A program made the position numbers and the translations under genes. A stretch of DNA of 64,000 nucleotides, from assembly GCF_001282945.1 (NCBI RefSeq), contig NZ_CDMG01000009.1, forward strand, positions 349,504-413,503. The letters are read 5' to 3'. The stretch is from Helicobacter ailurogastricus. Its GTDB lineage: Bacteria > Campylobacterota > Campylobacteria > Campylobacterales > Helicobacteraceae. The notes beneath the pieces are model-generated. The model saw only the letters and a program-made list of their open reading frames with translations, was not told the DNA's origin and searched no databases. Of this stretch, positions 31,724 through 41,482 are shown piece by piece. How positions within the stretch are numbered: the stretch's first letter is position 1; each line of letters opens with the position of its first letter.

Positions 31724-34240
31724 CTAAAACTGGTAGCTCAAATACGCCGTTACAGAGCGGCCGGGGCCGGGTTGCAAACCTGCCGGGCTAGAGCCAATGC
31801 CGGTGAAGTAATACTTCATGTTGAAAATATTATTCACCTGTAAGCTACCCACAATTTTATGCCGTCCGCTCTCCCAAAAAACTTGGCTCACTTCAATGTT
31901 CCACACCCAATACCAGGGCAACAGCCCCTCGTGTTGGGTCATACACCACGCCGCACATTGGTAACCGCTATTTAACACGCTCTCAAAGTTATTGCCCCCG
32001 CTGTAATATTGGGTGCCATAGTAGCCCCCGGCCGCGCTGTTGCTGATGCCGCTGTAAGCCCGGCTGTAAAAGTAGCTAGACAAGCCAAAGGTGGTTTTGC
32101 GATAGGTATAGCGCGCGTCTAAAATAAATTGATAGGGGCTGACAAAGGGGAAGTGCTTGTTGTAGCTGGTTCCAGGCAGCACATCGCCATTAAGGTCTGT
32201 TAAGGGCCCGTGGCTTGTCACGCGCGTGTCGATGTAGTTAAAGGCGGCGTGCAGTTGCAAGCCTTTAACGGGTCTGTAATACATCTCCAACTCCACGCCC
32301 TGAGAATAGCCATTGACTGGGCGTACATTGCCCTTCATAGGTCCGCTTGTGTAGATAGAATATTGCCCGGTCGCAAAATCGCGCGCCCAAATGCGGAAAA
32401 AGTCGGCGTTGAAGCTAACCTTACTCTTATAAGTGTAGCGCGCGCCCACTTCGATTTCATCAAAATGTTGGGTAAAGTACTCCGCGCCGCCATAGCTCAA
32501 CACATCTAATTGGGGTGGGACATAGGAGCGTTGGTAGTTAAAGTAGGTTAAAAGGGTGTGATCGCCTTGCACGGGAATGAAGCCAATATTAGCCGAGGGC
32601 ATCCAGTTGTTCATGTGGGCAATTTTTTTCAAGACAGCGCGTGGAATGGTCGCCCAATCAGCCGCATTGTCGTTTTGGTATTGCACCAAAGCGTAGCGCA
32701 AGCCGGGCACGACAAAAAAGCGCCCGTTCCAAGTTTCAATGCGATCGCTCAAATACACGGCGGTGTAGTTGTTGCGCCAGTTATTCCAATTCCAATACAA
32801 ACCATGCTTGATGTGCGGTTGCCAACCGGTCATGACATTGCCCCCCTCGCACAAAACCCCCGCCCCTTCTCCGCTGGTTTTTGTGTTACACACATTGGTG
32901 TTCATGTATTGGCGTTGTAGAAAAGCGGTTGTCATAAAACGCAAACCAGTGATAAAAGTTTGCTTCACCTTACCGGTGTTGACCACCAGATTAACCTTTG
33001 GCTCAAAGGCGTTGTTGATGGAGCGCACGGGGTTTTCCACCTCCGCCCAGCCATTGTAATTGGTCATGGTGTAGGGCACGGCCAAGTTGTAGCCACTAAG
33101 CCCCTGCGTCGCACAGCTTGCCGCGCTAAAACAAGTGATCGTATTCGCGCTGTTATAACTAGAGCTCACCTGAAAGTCGCGTGTCATAAACTGCCCATAG
33201 TAGGTGAAGCTAAAAGTGCCGCCCACTTTTTCTAGGTCGCCAAAGCGGTTTTCATACACAATGCCAAAGCGCTGGGAGCGCCCACCCTTAGCGTTAAAAG
33301 GGCGCATGTTGGCAAAGCGGTTGATCTTGTAATCTTGCTCGCTTAAGGATCCGGGCTGGGCGATGTTGAATTTATAGTATTGGTAGTAGGCTTTAATGCC
33401 GTTGTTTTCGTTGATGTCATAGACCCCATCGAGCCAGTAGTTTTGGATATTCGTGGGGCTGTTGTCCCTAAAGCCCTGTCCATCGACCCAGTTGGCCTGC
33501 GCCTGCACGCCAAAGTGTTTGTTGATCATCCCTCCACTGCGCACATAGGTGTTGTAAAGAATGTCGTTGCCTAGGGAGTTAAGAAACGAAGAATCGCCCG
33601 TGTGGGGGTTAGCAAAACCGGCATTTCTGGCCTTCGCCCAAAAGGTGGTTCTCTCAGCCACTTGGCTTTCCCAATGTTTGGGGATGGGCTTGGTGATGAT
33701 ATTGACGATGCCCCCGTAAGTATTGGGCCCATATTGCACACTGCCCCCCCCCTTAATCACATCGATGCGATCGATTGCCTGAAAAGTTACGGGGAAGATG
33801 TCTAGCTCAATGTGTGAGTAGGGAGCCATATAAACGGGAATCCCATTGACCAACATGAGCGTGGCATCGCTGTGTCCGGAGCCGCCCGCACCAAAACCGC
33901 GGATTTGGATACTCGGCATCGCGCCCACCCCGGTGGTGTTTCTCACCTGCATGCCCGGGACATTTTGCAAGGCTTCTTCAATGCTTTGGTTAGCCGTTTG
34001 TGTGAGCTGTTTATTAGAGATCACGGTGCGGCTGCCCGTGTATTTTTTCACCTCTTCATCTTGCCAGCTTTTAGGTGCGGTGATCCCGCTATAACCTAGA
34101 TTGACATGCCCGGAGTAATCGGTCTTACCTCTTTGCCCGGCCGTAGAAACTTTGCCTAAAGTATAGGTTTTATCCTTAGCCATCAAAGTCATTTGGCACG
34201 CCAAAGAAGCACTCAAAGCCAACAAAAATTTCTTACGCAA
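31724..34240 (-). CDS. TonB-dependent outer membrane receptor, FecA-like
   Basis: About 838 residues: signal peptide (FLLALSASLACQMTLMAKD), plug domain (about 75-190, with IEEALQNVPGMQVRN, SIQIRGFG, RIDVIKGGGSVQYGPNTYGG) and a beta barrel ending LSYQF. It resembles Helicobacter FecA proteins for ferric citrate, but substrates of such receptors (iron, nickel, cobalt complexes) cannot be told from sequence. TTG 34240 is preferred because the AAGGAG site overlaps the alternative GTG at 34246. A G9 run (plus-strand C9, 33744-33752) encodes the KGGG of the plug. An A/T palindrome overlapping the putative -10 suggests metal-dependent repression. Confidence 0.88.
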   Translation of the reverse strand: MRKKFLLALSASLACQMTLMAKDKTYTLGKVSTAGQRGKTDYSGHVNLGYSGITAPKSWQDEEVKKYTGSRTVISNKQLTQTANQSIEEALQNVPGMQVRNTTGVGAMPSIQIRGFGAGGSGHSDATLMLVNGIPVYMAPYSHIELDIFPVTFQAIDRIDVIKGGGSVQYGPNTYGGIVNIITKPIPKHWESQVAERTTFWAKARNAGFANPHTGDSSFLNSLGNDILYNTYVRSGGMINKHFGVQAQANWVDGQGFRDNSPTNIQNYWLDGVYDINENNGIKAYYQYYKFNIAQPGSLSEQDYKINRFANMRPFNAKGGRSQRFGIVYENRFGDLEKVGGTFSFTYYGQFMTRDFQVSSSYNSANTITCFSAASCATQGLSGYNLAVPYTMTNYNGWAEVENPVRSINNAFEPKVNLVVNTGKVKQTFITGLRFMTTAFLQRQYMNTNVCNTKTSGEGAGVLCEGGNVMTGWQPHIKHGLYWNWNNWRNNYTAVYLSDRIETWNGRFFVVPGLRYALVQYQNDNAADWATIPRAVLKKIAHMNNWMPSANIGFIPVQGDHTLLTYFNYQRSYVPPQLDVLSYGGAEYFTQHFDEIEVGARYTYKSKVSFNADFFRIWARDFATGQYSIYTSGPMKGNVRPVNGYSQGVELEMYYRPVKGLQLHAAFNYIDTRVTSHGPLTDLNGDVLPGTSYNKHFPFVSPYQFILDARYTYRKTTFGLSSYFYSRAYSGISNSAAGGYYGTQYYSGGNNFESVLNSGYQCAAWCMTQHEGLLPWYWVWNIEVSQVFWESGRHKIVGSLQVNNIFNMKYYFTGIGSSPAGLQPGPGRSVTAYLSYQF

Positions 34241-34283
34241 AAACACTCCTTGCCCTCAAAGATTCGCAAAGTCTAAATTTAGG

Positions 34284-34308
34284 TAATAAAAATTGAGATT
34301 TTATACTA
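34284..34308 (-). promoter_or_regulatory. Putative metal-regulator operator overlapping receptor promoter
   Basis: An imperfect inverted repeat, TAATAAAAAT around TGAG and ATTTTATACTA, overlaps a minus-strand TATAAA -10-like element (34300-34305) about 60 bp upstream of the FecA-like receptor. A/T-rich dyads of this kind serve Fur or NikR in Helicobacter; which one, if either, is not decidable by eye. Confidence 0.4.
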
Positions 34309-34498
34309 AAAAACACGGTTTTACCAAAAGCAACCTTAATAAAACTTTTAAATTTTTGGCAAAATACCCTTTGTTAAAAAACTTGCGCCCATTGTGGCGG
34401 CATCAAGGGCGGTTTAAAACTAAAAATGTGTAAAAAAGCGCTCTGGTGTCTTTAGATTTCGCCTCATTAATTAAAGTCGGCCGATGTGCATAATTTTG

Positions 34499-34507
34499 TG
34501 CTACAAT
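34499..34507 (+). promoter_or_regulatory. Extended -10 promoter of chemoreceptor gene
   Basis: TGC followed by TACAAT (34502-34507) forms an extended -10. The same TGCTACAAT word stands before dnaN, supporting it as a real housekeeping-type promoter. The leader before the chemoreceptor ATG would be about 110 bases. Confidence 0.55.
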
Positions 34508-34624
34508 ACGCCCGTAGTTGGAATGTCGGCTCTAAGGTAGAAGCTACAAACCCAAGTGAGGGGGCTTCAATGTTGCCCAATTTTAAGGACCGTCTCGAGT
34601 ACAATCATTGAGGATATTTACAGC

Positions 34625-36505
34625 ATGAGTTTTAAAACTAAAATCTCTCTTGTCTTTGCCGTGTTGTTGTTGCTGACTTCTGTTGCCATTGCTGGCATCA
34701 TCAGTTATCGGCTTCACTTTAGAATCAAAACATCTGTCCAGCAAAACTTACAAGAAACTGTGCAAATGCTCTCCTACCCCCTAAAGGATTGGAGCAATTC
34801 GATCAAAGTCGCTCTCCTTAAAACCGCTACACAACTAGAGAAAATGGACTTAAATGACAGCAAGGCCATCGACAGTTTCCTAAGCCATGTGGAATATGGC
34901 ATGGATTCTGCTATCTATGTTGGGTTTGAAGATAAAAGAACCATCAAGCCAACAGGAAGCGTCCCGGACAATTACGATCCGCGCACGCGCGATTGGTATA
35001 AAGACGCTAAAACTAGCCGCGGTGTTGTAATAGGCCATCCTTACTTGGATCGCTTCACCAATCTCCCTGTGGTTTCTTATAGCATTGCCATTTACCAAAA
35101 AGGCGTGTTTCAAGGGGTGCTAGGTGCTGACATCTCTTTAGCTAATGTTGAGGCCATCGCCAAAAAATACTCCACCGATCAAAAGCGCATTTATTTTTTT
35201 GATCGACAAGGTTTTATTCTAGGTTCTCATGTTTTAAAACAGGGCAAACGTTTCTTTGAAGTCTTCCCAAAGACAAAGAGCATTTCTCAACAGATATTAA
35301 ATGGCAGCAGTGGCTTGATTGAAAGTGCCACAGATGGCGTGGATAAATATTATGCTTACACCACTGTGCCCGGTCCCGCTTGGAAGGTTTTGGCCGTGTG
35401 TGATAGGGACTTCGCGCTCAAGGATTTGAGCATCATTCAACACACGATTCTTTTTGTCTCTATCGTTGCTTTGGTGCTTTGCTTGGCCTCATTCTTTGTG
35501 GTTGTGCAAATCCTCTTTAAGCCTCTTGTCACCCTCACCCGCTTGATCCAAGCACTTCTTTCTAAAGAGGGCGATTTGACAGAGAGAGTCGTGGCTAAGG
35601 GCAACGATGAGATCGCAACTATTTCTAGGAGCATCAACGCCTTTTTAGAAAAGACCCATGGCATCATTTCCACCATTAAAAACAACAGCACACAAAACAC
35701 CCAAATTGCACGCACCCTGCAAGACAGCTCCACCACGGTTTCTGACAACGCCAAAGAAGAACAAGACCGCATTCAGGCAGTGGTGCGCGATGGAGAAAGC
35801 GTTGTAACCAATATTTTAAGTGGGGCGGACAATGCCACGGCCAACAGCGGTAATCTAGTCAGCACCAGCCACGCTTTAGAGAAAGTGCGTGGCCAAATCG
35901 AAGCCTTTAGTCAAGACTTGGGCGACAATGCACATTTAAGCGTGGAATACTCCAACAAGCTAGAACGCGCCTCTCATGAAACCCAACAAATCAAAGCAGT
36001 GCTGACCATCATCTCAGACATCGCCGATCAAACCAACTTATTGGCCCTCAATGCGGCCATTGAAGCGGCTAGGGCGGGCGAGCACGGACGGGGCTTTGCG
36101 GTGGTGGCCGATGAAGTGAGAAAATTAGCAGAGAAGACTCAATCTAGTTTGAATGAAATTAACAGCACCATCACAAGCGTGGTGCAAAATGTAGATAGCA
36201 TCAGTAAAGATTTACACGACAATGCCCAAGAGATCGTTAAGATTTCACAAGTTGCCCACGATTTGCGCAAGGTGGTGGATAGCAATGTGCAAGGGCTTCA
36301 AAGCATCATCAGCACCATCATCCAAGACACACAATCTTTCAAAGAAATGGCGCAACTGACGAAAAACATCATGGGCGAGATTCAAGAAATCGGGGCACTA
36401 AGCATCTCTAATCAAAAGAGCGTGCAGGCAGTCGCACAAGCAAGCGTCTCTTTGAGTAAAACCGCCGATGTCTTTGATCACGAGCTGAATAAGTTTAAGG
36501 TTTAA
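34625..36505 (+). CDS. Methyl-accepting chemotaxis protein with dCache-type periplasmic domain
   Basis: About 626 residues from ATG 34625 ([15 protein letters not shown]), chosen for its GAGGA site; an upstream in-frame GTG at 34556 would add an unconvincing leader. Domains: membrane helix about 9-30, periplasmic dCache region about 35-275 ([30 protein letters not shown]), second membrane helix about 280-305, HAMP, and the cytoplasmic signalling tip with [20 protein letters not shown]. The ligand is unknown; in H. pylori, dCache receptors TlpA and TlpC sense small molecules such as arginine or lactate. No C-terminal CheR-binding pentapeptide is visible. Confidence 0.93.
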   Translation: MSFKTKISLVFAVLLLLTSVAIAGIISYRLHFRIKTSVQQNLQETVQMLSYPLKDWSNSIKVALLKTATQLEKMDLNDSKAIDSFLSHVEYGMDSAIYVGFEDKRTIKPTGSVPDNYDPRTRDWYKDAKTSRGVVIGHPYLDRFTNLPVVSYSIAIYQKGVFQGVLGADISLANVEAIAKKYSTDQKRIYFFDRQGFILGSHVLKQGKRFFEVFPKTKSISQQILNGSSGLIESATDGVDKYYAYTTVPGPAWKVLAVCDRDFALKDLSIIQHTILFVSIVALVLCLASFFVVVQILFKPLVTLTRLIQALLSKEGDLTERVVAKGNDEIATISRSINAFLEKTHGIISTIKNNSTQNTQIARTLQDSSTTVSDNAKEEQDRIQAVVRDGESVVTNILSGADNATANSGNLVSTSHALEKVRGQIEAFSQDLGDNAHLSVEYSNKLERASHETQQIKAVLTIISDIADQTNLLALNAAIEAARAGEHGRGFAVVADEVRKLAEKTQSSLNEINSTITSVVQNVDSISKDLHDNAQEIVKISQVAHDLRKVVDSNVQGLQSIISTIIQDTQSFKEMAQLTKNIMGEIQEIGALSISNQKSVQAVAQASVSLSKTADVFDHELNKFKV

Positions 36506-36525
36506 TATCCCTCCTGTAACTTCAT

Positions 36526-36744
36526 TCAAAACTGCACCAAGCGGGGGTTTTCTACACAAGGGCAATGGTGCAACAAAACTACACGACCCACAGCAGCGGT
36601 GTGGTTAAAATCCCAATACCAATATTTGTGCCCACCAGCATCGCCACGCCCCCCCACAGAGCCTAAAGCATCGCTTAAAGGCTTGCCCTTTAGCTGGGCT
36701 AAAACTGCGCCTTGATTCGCCCCACACGCCCCAATCTTGCTAAT
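36526..36744 (-). pseudogene. Open frame without start, possible gene remnant between chemoreceptor and gabD
   Basis: About 72 sense codons run from the end of gabD toward the chemoreceptor stop. There is no ATG and no ribosome binding site; the frame begins right after an in-frame TAG inside the gabD end. The reading (for example GACGANQGAVLAQLKGK, GGHKYWYWDFNHTAAV, LLHHCPCVENPRLVQF) is not low-complexity and looks like a real C-terminal domain, but I do not recognise the family. A G7 run sits in the middle. It may be the decayed 3' end of a lost gene or a chance open frame. Confidence 0.35.
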
Positions 36745-38167
36745 CTAAGCGCACATTCAAATATTTGATCTCTAAATAATCCTCAATGCCGTATTTAGAG
36801 CCCTCGCGCCCCATACCGCTTTGTTTGATCCCGCCAAAGGGGGCGGTTTCTGTGGATAGATTGCCGGCATTCACCCCCACCATGCCATACTCGAGCGCCT
36901 CGCTCACTCTAAAGACCCGCGCCAAATTTTGGGTGTAAAAGTAAGCTGCTAGTCCGTATTGTGTGGCGTTCGCCCACTCTAAAACCTCTTCTTCTGTGTC
37001 AAAACTAAAGAGCGGGGCGAGTGGCCCAAAGGTTTCTTCTTTAGCCACGGCCATGCCTTGATTGACTCCTGTTAAAATCGTGGGTTCAAAAAAGCTCGCC
37101 CCAAGCGTGCTAGCATGCCCGCCGGTTAAAATCTGTGCCCCTTTGCTCGTGGCATCGCTGATGTGCTCTTGCACCTTAGCCACCGCTTTAGAGTCGATCA
37201 AAGGCCCTTGTGTCGTGCTCTCCTCTAACCCGTTGCCTAGCTTTAAGCCCTCGACCTTGCTTTTTAAAAGCGCGCTCAATTCGTTGTAAATGCTTTTTTG
37301 CACATAGATTCGATTCGCGCACACGCAAGTTTGCCCGCTGTTTCTAAATTTAGAGAGCATGATCCCCTCGGCCGCTTTTTCTAAGTTAGCGTCCTCAAAG
37401 ACAATAAAGGGCGCATTGCCCCCCAGTTCTAAAGAGAGCTTTTTAAGCGTGCTGGCACTTTGTGCCGCCAAGATTTTACCCACTTCAGTCGAGCCGGTGA
37501 AGCTGATTTTACGCACCAAATCGCTCTCACAAAACAGCTTTGCAATCATTTTAGTTTCCCCCGTAACCACGCTTAAGACCCCGCTAGGCACGCCCGCCTT
37601 TTGTGCCAAAGCCATTAAAGCGTAAGCGCTTAAGGGCGTTTGGGTGGCGGGCTTGATCACCATCGCGCATCCACAAGCCAAAGCCGGGGCAAGTTTGCGC
37701 GCAATCATCCCTGATGGGAAGTTCCACGGGGTGATGGCCGCACAAAGGCCAATGGGCTGTTTTAACACTAAAATTTTTTGGTTATGCATTACGCTTGGTA
37801 AAATGTCCCCATCGATGCGCCGCGCCTGCTCGGCAAACCAACGCAAATAACTTGCCCCATAGGCGATCTCTGAGCGGGCTTCTTTTAAGGGTTTGCCCAT
37901 TTCTTGCGTGAGGATGCGGGCCAAATCCTCTAAATTTTCTAAGAGCAAAGCGCGCAATTTTAAGAGAATGTCCGCCCTCTCTAGAGCTAATTTGCTGGCC
38001 CACTCTTTTTGCGCCTTGTGGGCGTGGGCGATGATTTGCTCTAGCTCTGTGTGGCCCACACTTTTGACATAGGCGATCTCTTGCAAAGTCGCGGGGTTGG
38101 TAACGGGGATAAAGCCCTCTTTAGGGCTTTGGCTCACAAAGGGGTGGTCGAGTAAAGAAAAGTTCAT
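36740..38167 (-). CDS. gabD: Succinate-semialdehyde dehydrogenase (aldehyde dehydrogenase family)
   Basis: A 475-residue NAD(P)-dependent aldehyde dehydrogenase. Motifs: TPWNFPSGMIARKLAPALACG (N-terminal cofactor region), FTGSTEVGK, the general base Glu in LELGGNAPF (about 247) and the catalytic Cys in NSGQTCVCANR (about 280), with KEETFGPLAPLF and GGIKQSGMGREG near the end, typical of SSADH. It follows gabT with a 4-bp overlap, completing GABA to succinate via succinic semialdehyde. Other aldehydes are possible substrates. Confidence 0.9.
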   Translation of the reverse strand: MNFSLLDHPFVSQSPKEGFIPVTNPATLQEIAYVKSVGHTELEQIIAHAHKAQKEWASKLALERADILLKLRALLLENLEDLARILTQEMGKPLKEARSEIAYGASYLRWFAEQARRIDGDILPSVMHNQKILVLKQPIGLCAAITPWNFPSGMIARKLAPALACGCAMVIKPATQTPLSAYALMALAQKAGVPSGVLSVVTGETKMIAKLFCESDLVRKISFTGSTEVGKILAAQSASTLKKLSLELGGNAPFIVFEDANLEKAAEGIMLSKFRNSGQTCVCANRIYVQKSIYNELSALLKSKVEGLKLGNGLEESTTQGPLIDSKAVAKVQEHISDATSKGAQILTGGHASTLGASFFEPTILTGVNQGMAVAKEETFGPLAPLFSFDTEEEVLEWANATQYGLAAYFYTQNLARVFRVSEALEYGMVGVNAGNLSTETAPFGGIKQSGMGREGSKYGIEDYLEIKYLNVRLD

Positions 38168-39432
38168 GCGATTGCCTTTTTAATGGAGTTGTTTAAGATT
38201 TCTAAAGCCTTGTCAAATTGTGCTTGGGGGATTGTTAGAGGGTAGAGAAAGCGAATCACATTGGTGTAAGAGCCACAAGTTAAAAGCAAGAGCCCTTGAG
38301 CCATCGCCTCTTTTTGCACCGCCTTGGCAAGATTTGCACTAGGTTTGTTGCCTTCAAAGAGCTCCAGCGCGACCATAGAGCCAAGCCCTCTAATTTGCGC
38401 CATTTGGGCGATGTTTTCTTTCTCTTTTAGGGTGTTTAAGCTGTCTTTGAGCTGTTGGCCTAGTTTGTTTGCTTTTTCGTTGAGATTTTCCTCTTCAATG
38501 ATTTTTAACACCTCTAAAGCGGCGGCTACGGCTAGGGGGTTGCCCGCATAAGTGCCCCCAAGCCCGCCCGCACTAAGCGAGTCCATGATGTCTGCCTTGC
38601 CAACAATGCCTGAAATGGGCAGCCCCCCGCCTAGACTCTTTGCTATACAGATGATGTCGGCTTGGAGTTTAAAATGCTCCATGGCAAAGGTCTTGCCTGT
38701 GCGGCAAAAGCCCGTTTGCACCTCATCGGCGATCAGCACGATTTTATGCGTGTCGCAAAACGCCCTAAGCCCCTCTACAAACTCAGCCGGGGCGGGGTTA
38801 AAGCCCCCCTCGCCTTGCACGGGCTCAAAGATCACAGCGGCGACATCTTTAGGCGCGATTGAACACTGACAAATAAACTCGAGGCTTTTCAAAGCGTCTT
38901 TAACGCTGACCCCGTGCAACTCATTAGGATAGTAAGCGTGATAGACCCCGGGCATGCCCACCCCGATCTCGGCTTTATAGGGGGAGACCTTGCCTGTCAT
39001 GCTCACCGCCATAGAAGTGCGCCCGTGAAACGCCCCGCCAAAGGCGATCACCCCGTAGCGTTTGGTGTGCCCTTTGGCAATTTTAATGGCGTTTTCTGTC
39101 GCCTCCCCGCCTGTGGTGAAAAAACACGACTTCTTCACGCCATAAATGGGGGCTAGGGTGTTGATTTTTTCGGCCAGCTCAATGTAGCTTTCATAGGGCG
39201 TGACTTGGTAAGCCGTGTGGGTGAAGCGGGCTAATTGCGCTTGCACCGCTTGGATGACTTTAGGGTGTCTGTGCCCCACATTGAGCACCGCAATGCCCCC
39301 GGCAAAGTCAATGAACTCGCGCCCATCAATGCTTTTAATCGTGGCATTTTGCGCCTCGCTCACAAACCAATCGCACGCAATGCCAATCCCTCTAGGGGTG
39401 GCCGCCTCTCTTCTTTGTGCCAAATTTTGCAT
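38164..39432 (-). CDS. gabT: 4-aminobutyrate aminotransferase
   Basis: About 422 residues from ATG 39432 (MQNLAQRREAATPRG), which has an AAAGGAG site; longer in-frame starts upstream have none. Class III PLP aminotransferase: the FTTGGEATENAIKIAK helix, AFHGRT, ADEVQTGFCRTGK with the cofactor Asp, and the PLP lysine in IAKSLGGGLP. The closest wording is GabT, transferring the amino group of GABA to 2-oxoglutarate; ornithine or other omega-amino acids cannot be excluded. It forms an operon with gabD. A TATACAAT element (minus, 39460-39467) lies 28 bp upstream. Confidence 0.88.
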   Translation of the reverse strand: MQNLAQRREAATPRGIGIACDWFVSEAQNATIKSIDGREFIDFAGGIAVLNVGHRHPKVIQAVQAQLARFTHTAYQVTPYESYIELAEKINTLAPIYGVKKSCFFTTGGEATENAIKIAKGHTKRYGVIAFGGAFHGRTSMAVSMTGKVSPYKAEIGVGMPGVYHAYYPNELHGVSVKDALKSLEFICQCSIAPKDVAAVIFEPVQGEGGFNPAPAEFVEGLRAFCDTHKIVLIADEVQTGFCRTGKTFAMEHFKLQADIICIAKSLGGGLPISGIVGKADIMDSLSAGGLGGTYAGNPLAVAAALEVLKIIEEENLNEKANKLGQQLKDSLNTLKEKENIAQMAQIRGLGSMVALELFEGNKPSANLAKAVQKEAMAQGLLLLTCGSYTNVIRFLYPLTIPQAQFDKALEILNNSIKKAIA

Positions 39433-39459
39433 GTTTGCTCCTTTGTTGAAACAAGGCAG

Positions 39460-39467
39460 ATTGTATA
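39460..39467 (-). promoter_or_regulatory. -10 element of gabT-gabD
   Basis: TATACAAT on the minus strand 28 bp before the gabT ATG, in a T-rich context. Further upstream (39523-39540) two GTGTAAAA-like words are close together and could be a binding site. No clear -35. Confidence 0.5.
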
Positions 39468-39630
39468 AAAACTCGCTAAACAGAGAAACAAAAAGGCCTA
39501 TAAATTGTCGTTGCAACAGCAATTTTACACTTTTTTACACGGAGTGTTTTTTAAGATGAGGTGTAGTAAAATGGGGCTTCTCATTGGCTTTTGTGCTTTC
39601 ATTAAGATTACCTAACATTAAGGAGTTGTT

Positions 39631-40143
39631 ATGAGCAATACAGAGGAATTAGCGGCAGACACCATAACCGGCATTGGGCGCACGAGAGAACTTAGCATGT
39701 CTTTTTTAGTGACCCCCACGATGGTGAATTTTAACAATGTCATGCATGGGGGAGAGTTGTTGAATTTGCTAGACAAGGTCGCCTATGTGTGTTCTTCGCG
39801 TTATTGTGGGTGTGGCACCGTGACCTTGAGTGTGGATCGGGTCTTGTTTAAACACCCGATCCACATCGGCACGCTTGTAACTTGCTATGCGAGCGTGAAT
39901 TATGTGGGGACCAAGAGTTGTGAAGTGGGGATCAAGGTCATTTGCGAAGACTTTAAAAACCAAACCGCCGTGCATACCAATAGCTGTTACTTCACAATGG
40001 TGGCGGTCAAAGACGGCAAAACCGTGGCCATGCCCCCTTTTGTGCCCCAAACCGACAAAGAGAAAGAGCGCTATGAGAGGGCGATTCGGCGCAAAGAAGC
40101 GTTAAAACACACCCAAAAGAGCGCGCTTAAAAGCGGTTGTTAG
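39631..40143 (+). CDS. Hotdog-fold acyl-CoA thioesterase (YciA/BFIT-like)
   Basis: A 170-residue cytosolic acyl-CoA thioester hydrolase. The hotdog signature is [20 protein letters not shown] (about 31-50), with the catalytic Asp in [13 protein letters not shown], followed by the paired beta strands [17 protein letters not shown] and [14 protein letters not shown]. It is close to the H. pylori acyl-CoA thioesterase. AAGGAG precedes the ATG. Its stop overlaps the convergent aroG stop by 4 bp. Cys-rich wording (SSRYCGCGT) is unusual but fits the Helicobacter type. Confidence 0.88.
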   Translation: MSNTEELAADTITGIGRTRELSMSFLVTPTMVNFNNVMHGGELLNLLDKVAYVCSSRYCGCGTVTLSVDRVLFKHPIHIGTLVTCYASVNYVGTKSCEVGIKVICEDFKNQTAVHTNSCYFTMVAVKDGKTVAMPPFVPQTDKEKERYERAIRRKEALKHTQKSALKSGC

Positions 40144-41474
40144 CGGACGACCCGCTCTTTAAGTTGCTTGGCGAGCAAAAAGGCTAATTCCAGCGCTTGG
40201 GTGGCGTTTAGGCGGGGGTCGCACTGCGTGTAGTAGTGTTGGCTTAAATTGTCCTCGCGCACCGCTCCGCCCACACACTCGGTGACGTTTTGCCCCGTCA
40301 TCTCCAAATGAATCCCCCCCACGCAACTGTTTAGGTCCTTATGTATCTTAAAAAAGTCCAACACTTCTTGCAAAATGTGCGTGAAAGAGCGCGTTTTTAC
40401 GCCATCTGCGGTTTTAATGGTGTTGCCATGCATAGGATCGCACACCCACACAACATTTTTTTGGGCCTGTAACATGCCTTTTAAAAGCGGGGGAAAATTT
40501 TCTTTTAGCATGCTAGCTCCCATACGCACAATAAAACTCAAGCGCCCGGGTTCGTTTTGCGGGTTGAGCGCATCGCATAGCCCCAGCATTTGCTCTAAAG
40601 TGGTCTTGGGGCCGATCTTCACGCCTATGGGGTTATGCACACCCCTTAAAAATTCCACATGCGCCTGATCTAAATCCTTGGTGCGCTCGCCAATCCAGAG
40701 CATGTGTGCCGAGCAGGCAAACCACTCCCCGCTAAGGCTGTCTTGGCGCACTAAGGGCTCTTCGTAGTTGAGCAACAGGGCTTCGTGGCTGGTGTAAAAA
40801 TCTGTCTCTTGCAAGGCGGGCAGATGCGCGACCCCGCAGGCTTGCATGAATTTGAGCGCATGGGTGATTTGCATGGCTAGGGTGCTGTATTGTTGTCCTA
40901 GGGGGTTGTTTTTCACAAAGTCTAAGTTCCAACGATGCACTTCGGCCAAGTCAGCTAATCCGCCCTTAGCAAAGGCGCGCAATAAGTTTAAAGTCGCCGC
41001 ACTTTGGTGGTAGGCTTGTAACAATCTTTGCGGGTTAGGGGTGCGCTCTTTAGAGTCGAGCCCATTGATCATATCCCCCCGATAAATAGGCACTTTCTTT
41101 CCATCAATCTCTTCAAAGTCCGCGCTTCTAGGTTTAGCAAACTGCCCGGCCACACGCCCCACCTTCACCACGGGACAGCCTCCCGCAAAGGCTAAAACCA
41201 CGCTCATTTGCAACAACACTTTAAACAAATCGCGGATGTTGTCTGCGCTAAAACTGCTGAAACTCTCGGCACAATCGCCCCCCTGCAACAAAAACGCCCG
41301 CCCAAAAGCTGCCTCTTTAAGCGCGCCTTTTAGGCTACGCATTTCTTTAGCAAAGACTAAGGGCGGATAGCTTTTAAGCGTGGCCTCTGTTTCTTGTAAG
41401 GCCTTTAAATCGGGGTATGTGGGTTGTTGGCTAATAGGGCAAGTGCGCCAAGAGCTAGAAGACCAAGTTTGCAT
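40140..41474 (-). CDS. aroG: Class II 3-deoxy-7-phosphoheptulonate (DAHP) synthase
   Basis: A 444-residue plant-type (class II) DAHP synthase, first enzyme of the shikimate pathway, joining phosphoenolpyruvate and erythrose 4-phosphate. Recognisable motifs are [12 protein letters not shown] (about 75), [26 protein letters not shown]-type wording in [19 protein letters not shown], and [11 protein letters not shown] with the metal-binding residues. No N-terminal regulatory chorismate mutase domain. It is upstream of nothing on this strand except ruvA, 8 bp apart, so probably co-transcribed with it. Confidence 0.93.
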   Translation of the reverse strand: MQTWSSSSWRTCPISQQPTYPDLKALQETEATLKSYPPLVFAKEMRSLKGALKEAAFGRAFLLQGGDCAESFSSFSADNIRDLFKVLLQMSVVLAFAGGCPVVKVGRVAGQFAKPRSADFEEIDGKKVPIYRGDMINGLDSKERTPNPQRLLQAYHQSAATLNLLRAFAKGGLADLAEVHRWNLDFVKNNPLGQQYSTLAMQITHALKFMQACGVAHLPALQETDFYTSHEALLLNYEEPLVRQDSLSGEWFACSAHMLWIGERTKDLDQAHVEFLRGVHNPIGVKIGPKTTLEQMLGLCDALNPQNEPGRLSFIVRMGASMLKENFPPLLKGMLQAQKNVVWVCDPMHGNTIKTADGVKTRSFTHILQEVLDFFKIHKDLNSCVGGIHLEMTGQNVTECVGGAVREDNLSQHYYTQCDPRLNATQALELAFLLAKQLKERVVR

Positions 41475-41482
41475 AGAAAACC

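Larger units (their letters stand above)
34241..34624. promoter_or_regulatory. Divergent intergenic region of receptor and chemoreceptor genes
   Basis: This 384-bp gap contains no convincing gene. It holds the receptor promoter and palindrome near 34284-34308 and the chemoreceptor -10 at 34502-34507. The 110-base leader before the chemoreceptor contains a small GTAG-AAG-CTAC hairpin (near 34540) and a G5 run, but no recognisable riboswitch. The remaining part is A/T rich without stable structure that I can see. Confidence 0.55.

Noticed and set aside
34470-34497. TTAAAG and GCCGATGT before the chemoreceptor, resembling sigma28 promoter parts
   Set aside because: The two words are only a few bases apart instead of 11 and the -10 matches poorly; the extended TGCTACAAT further downstream is better.
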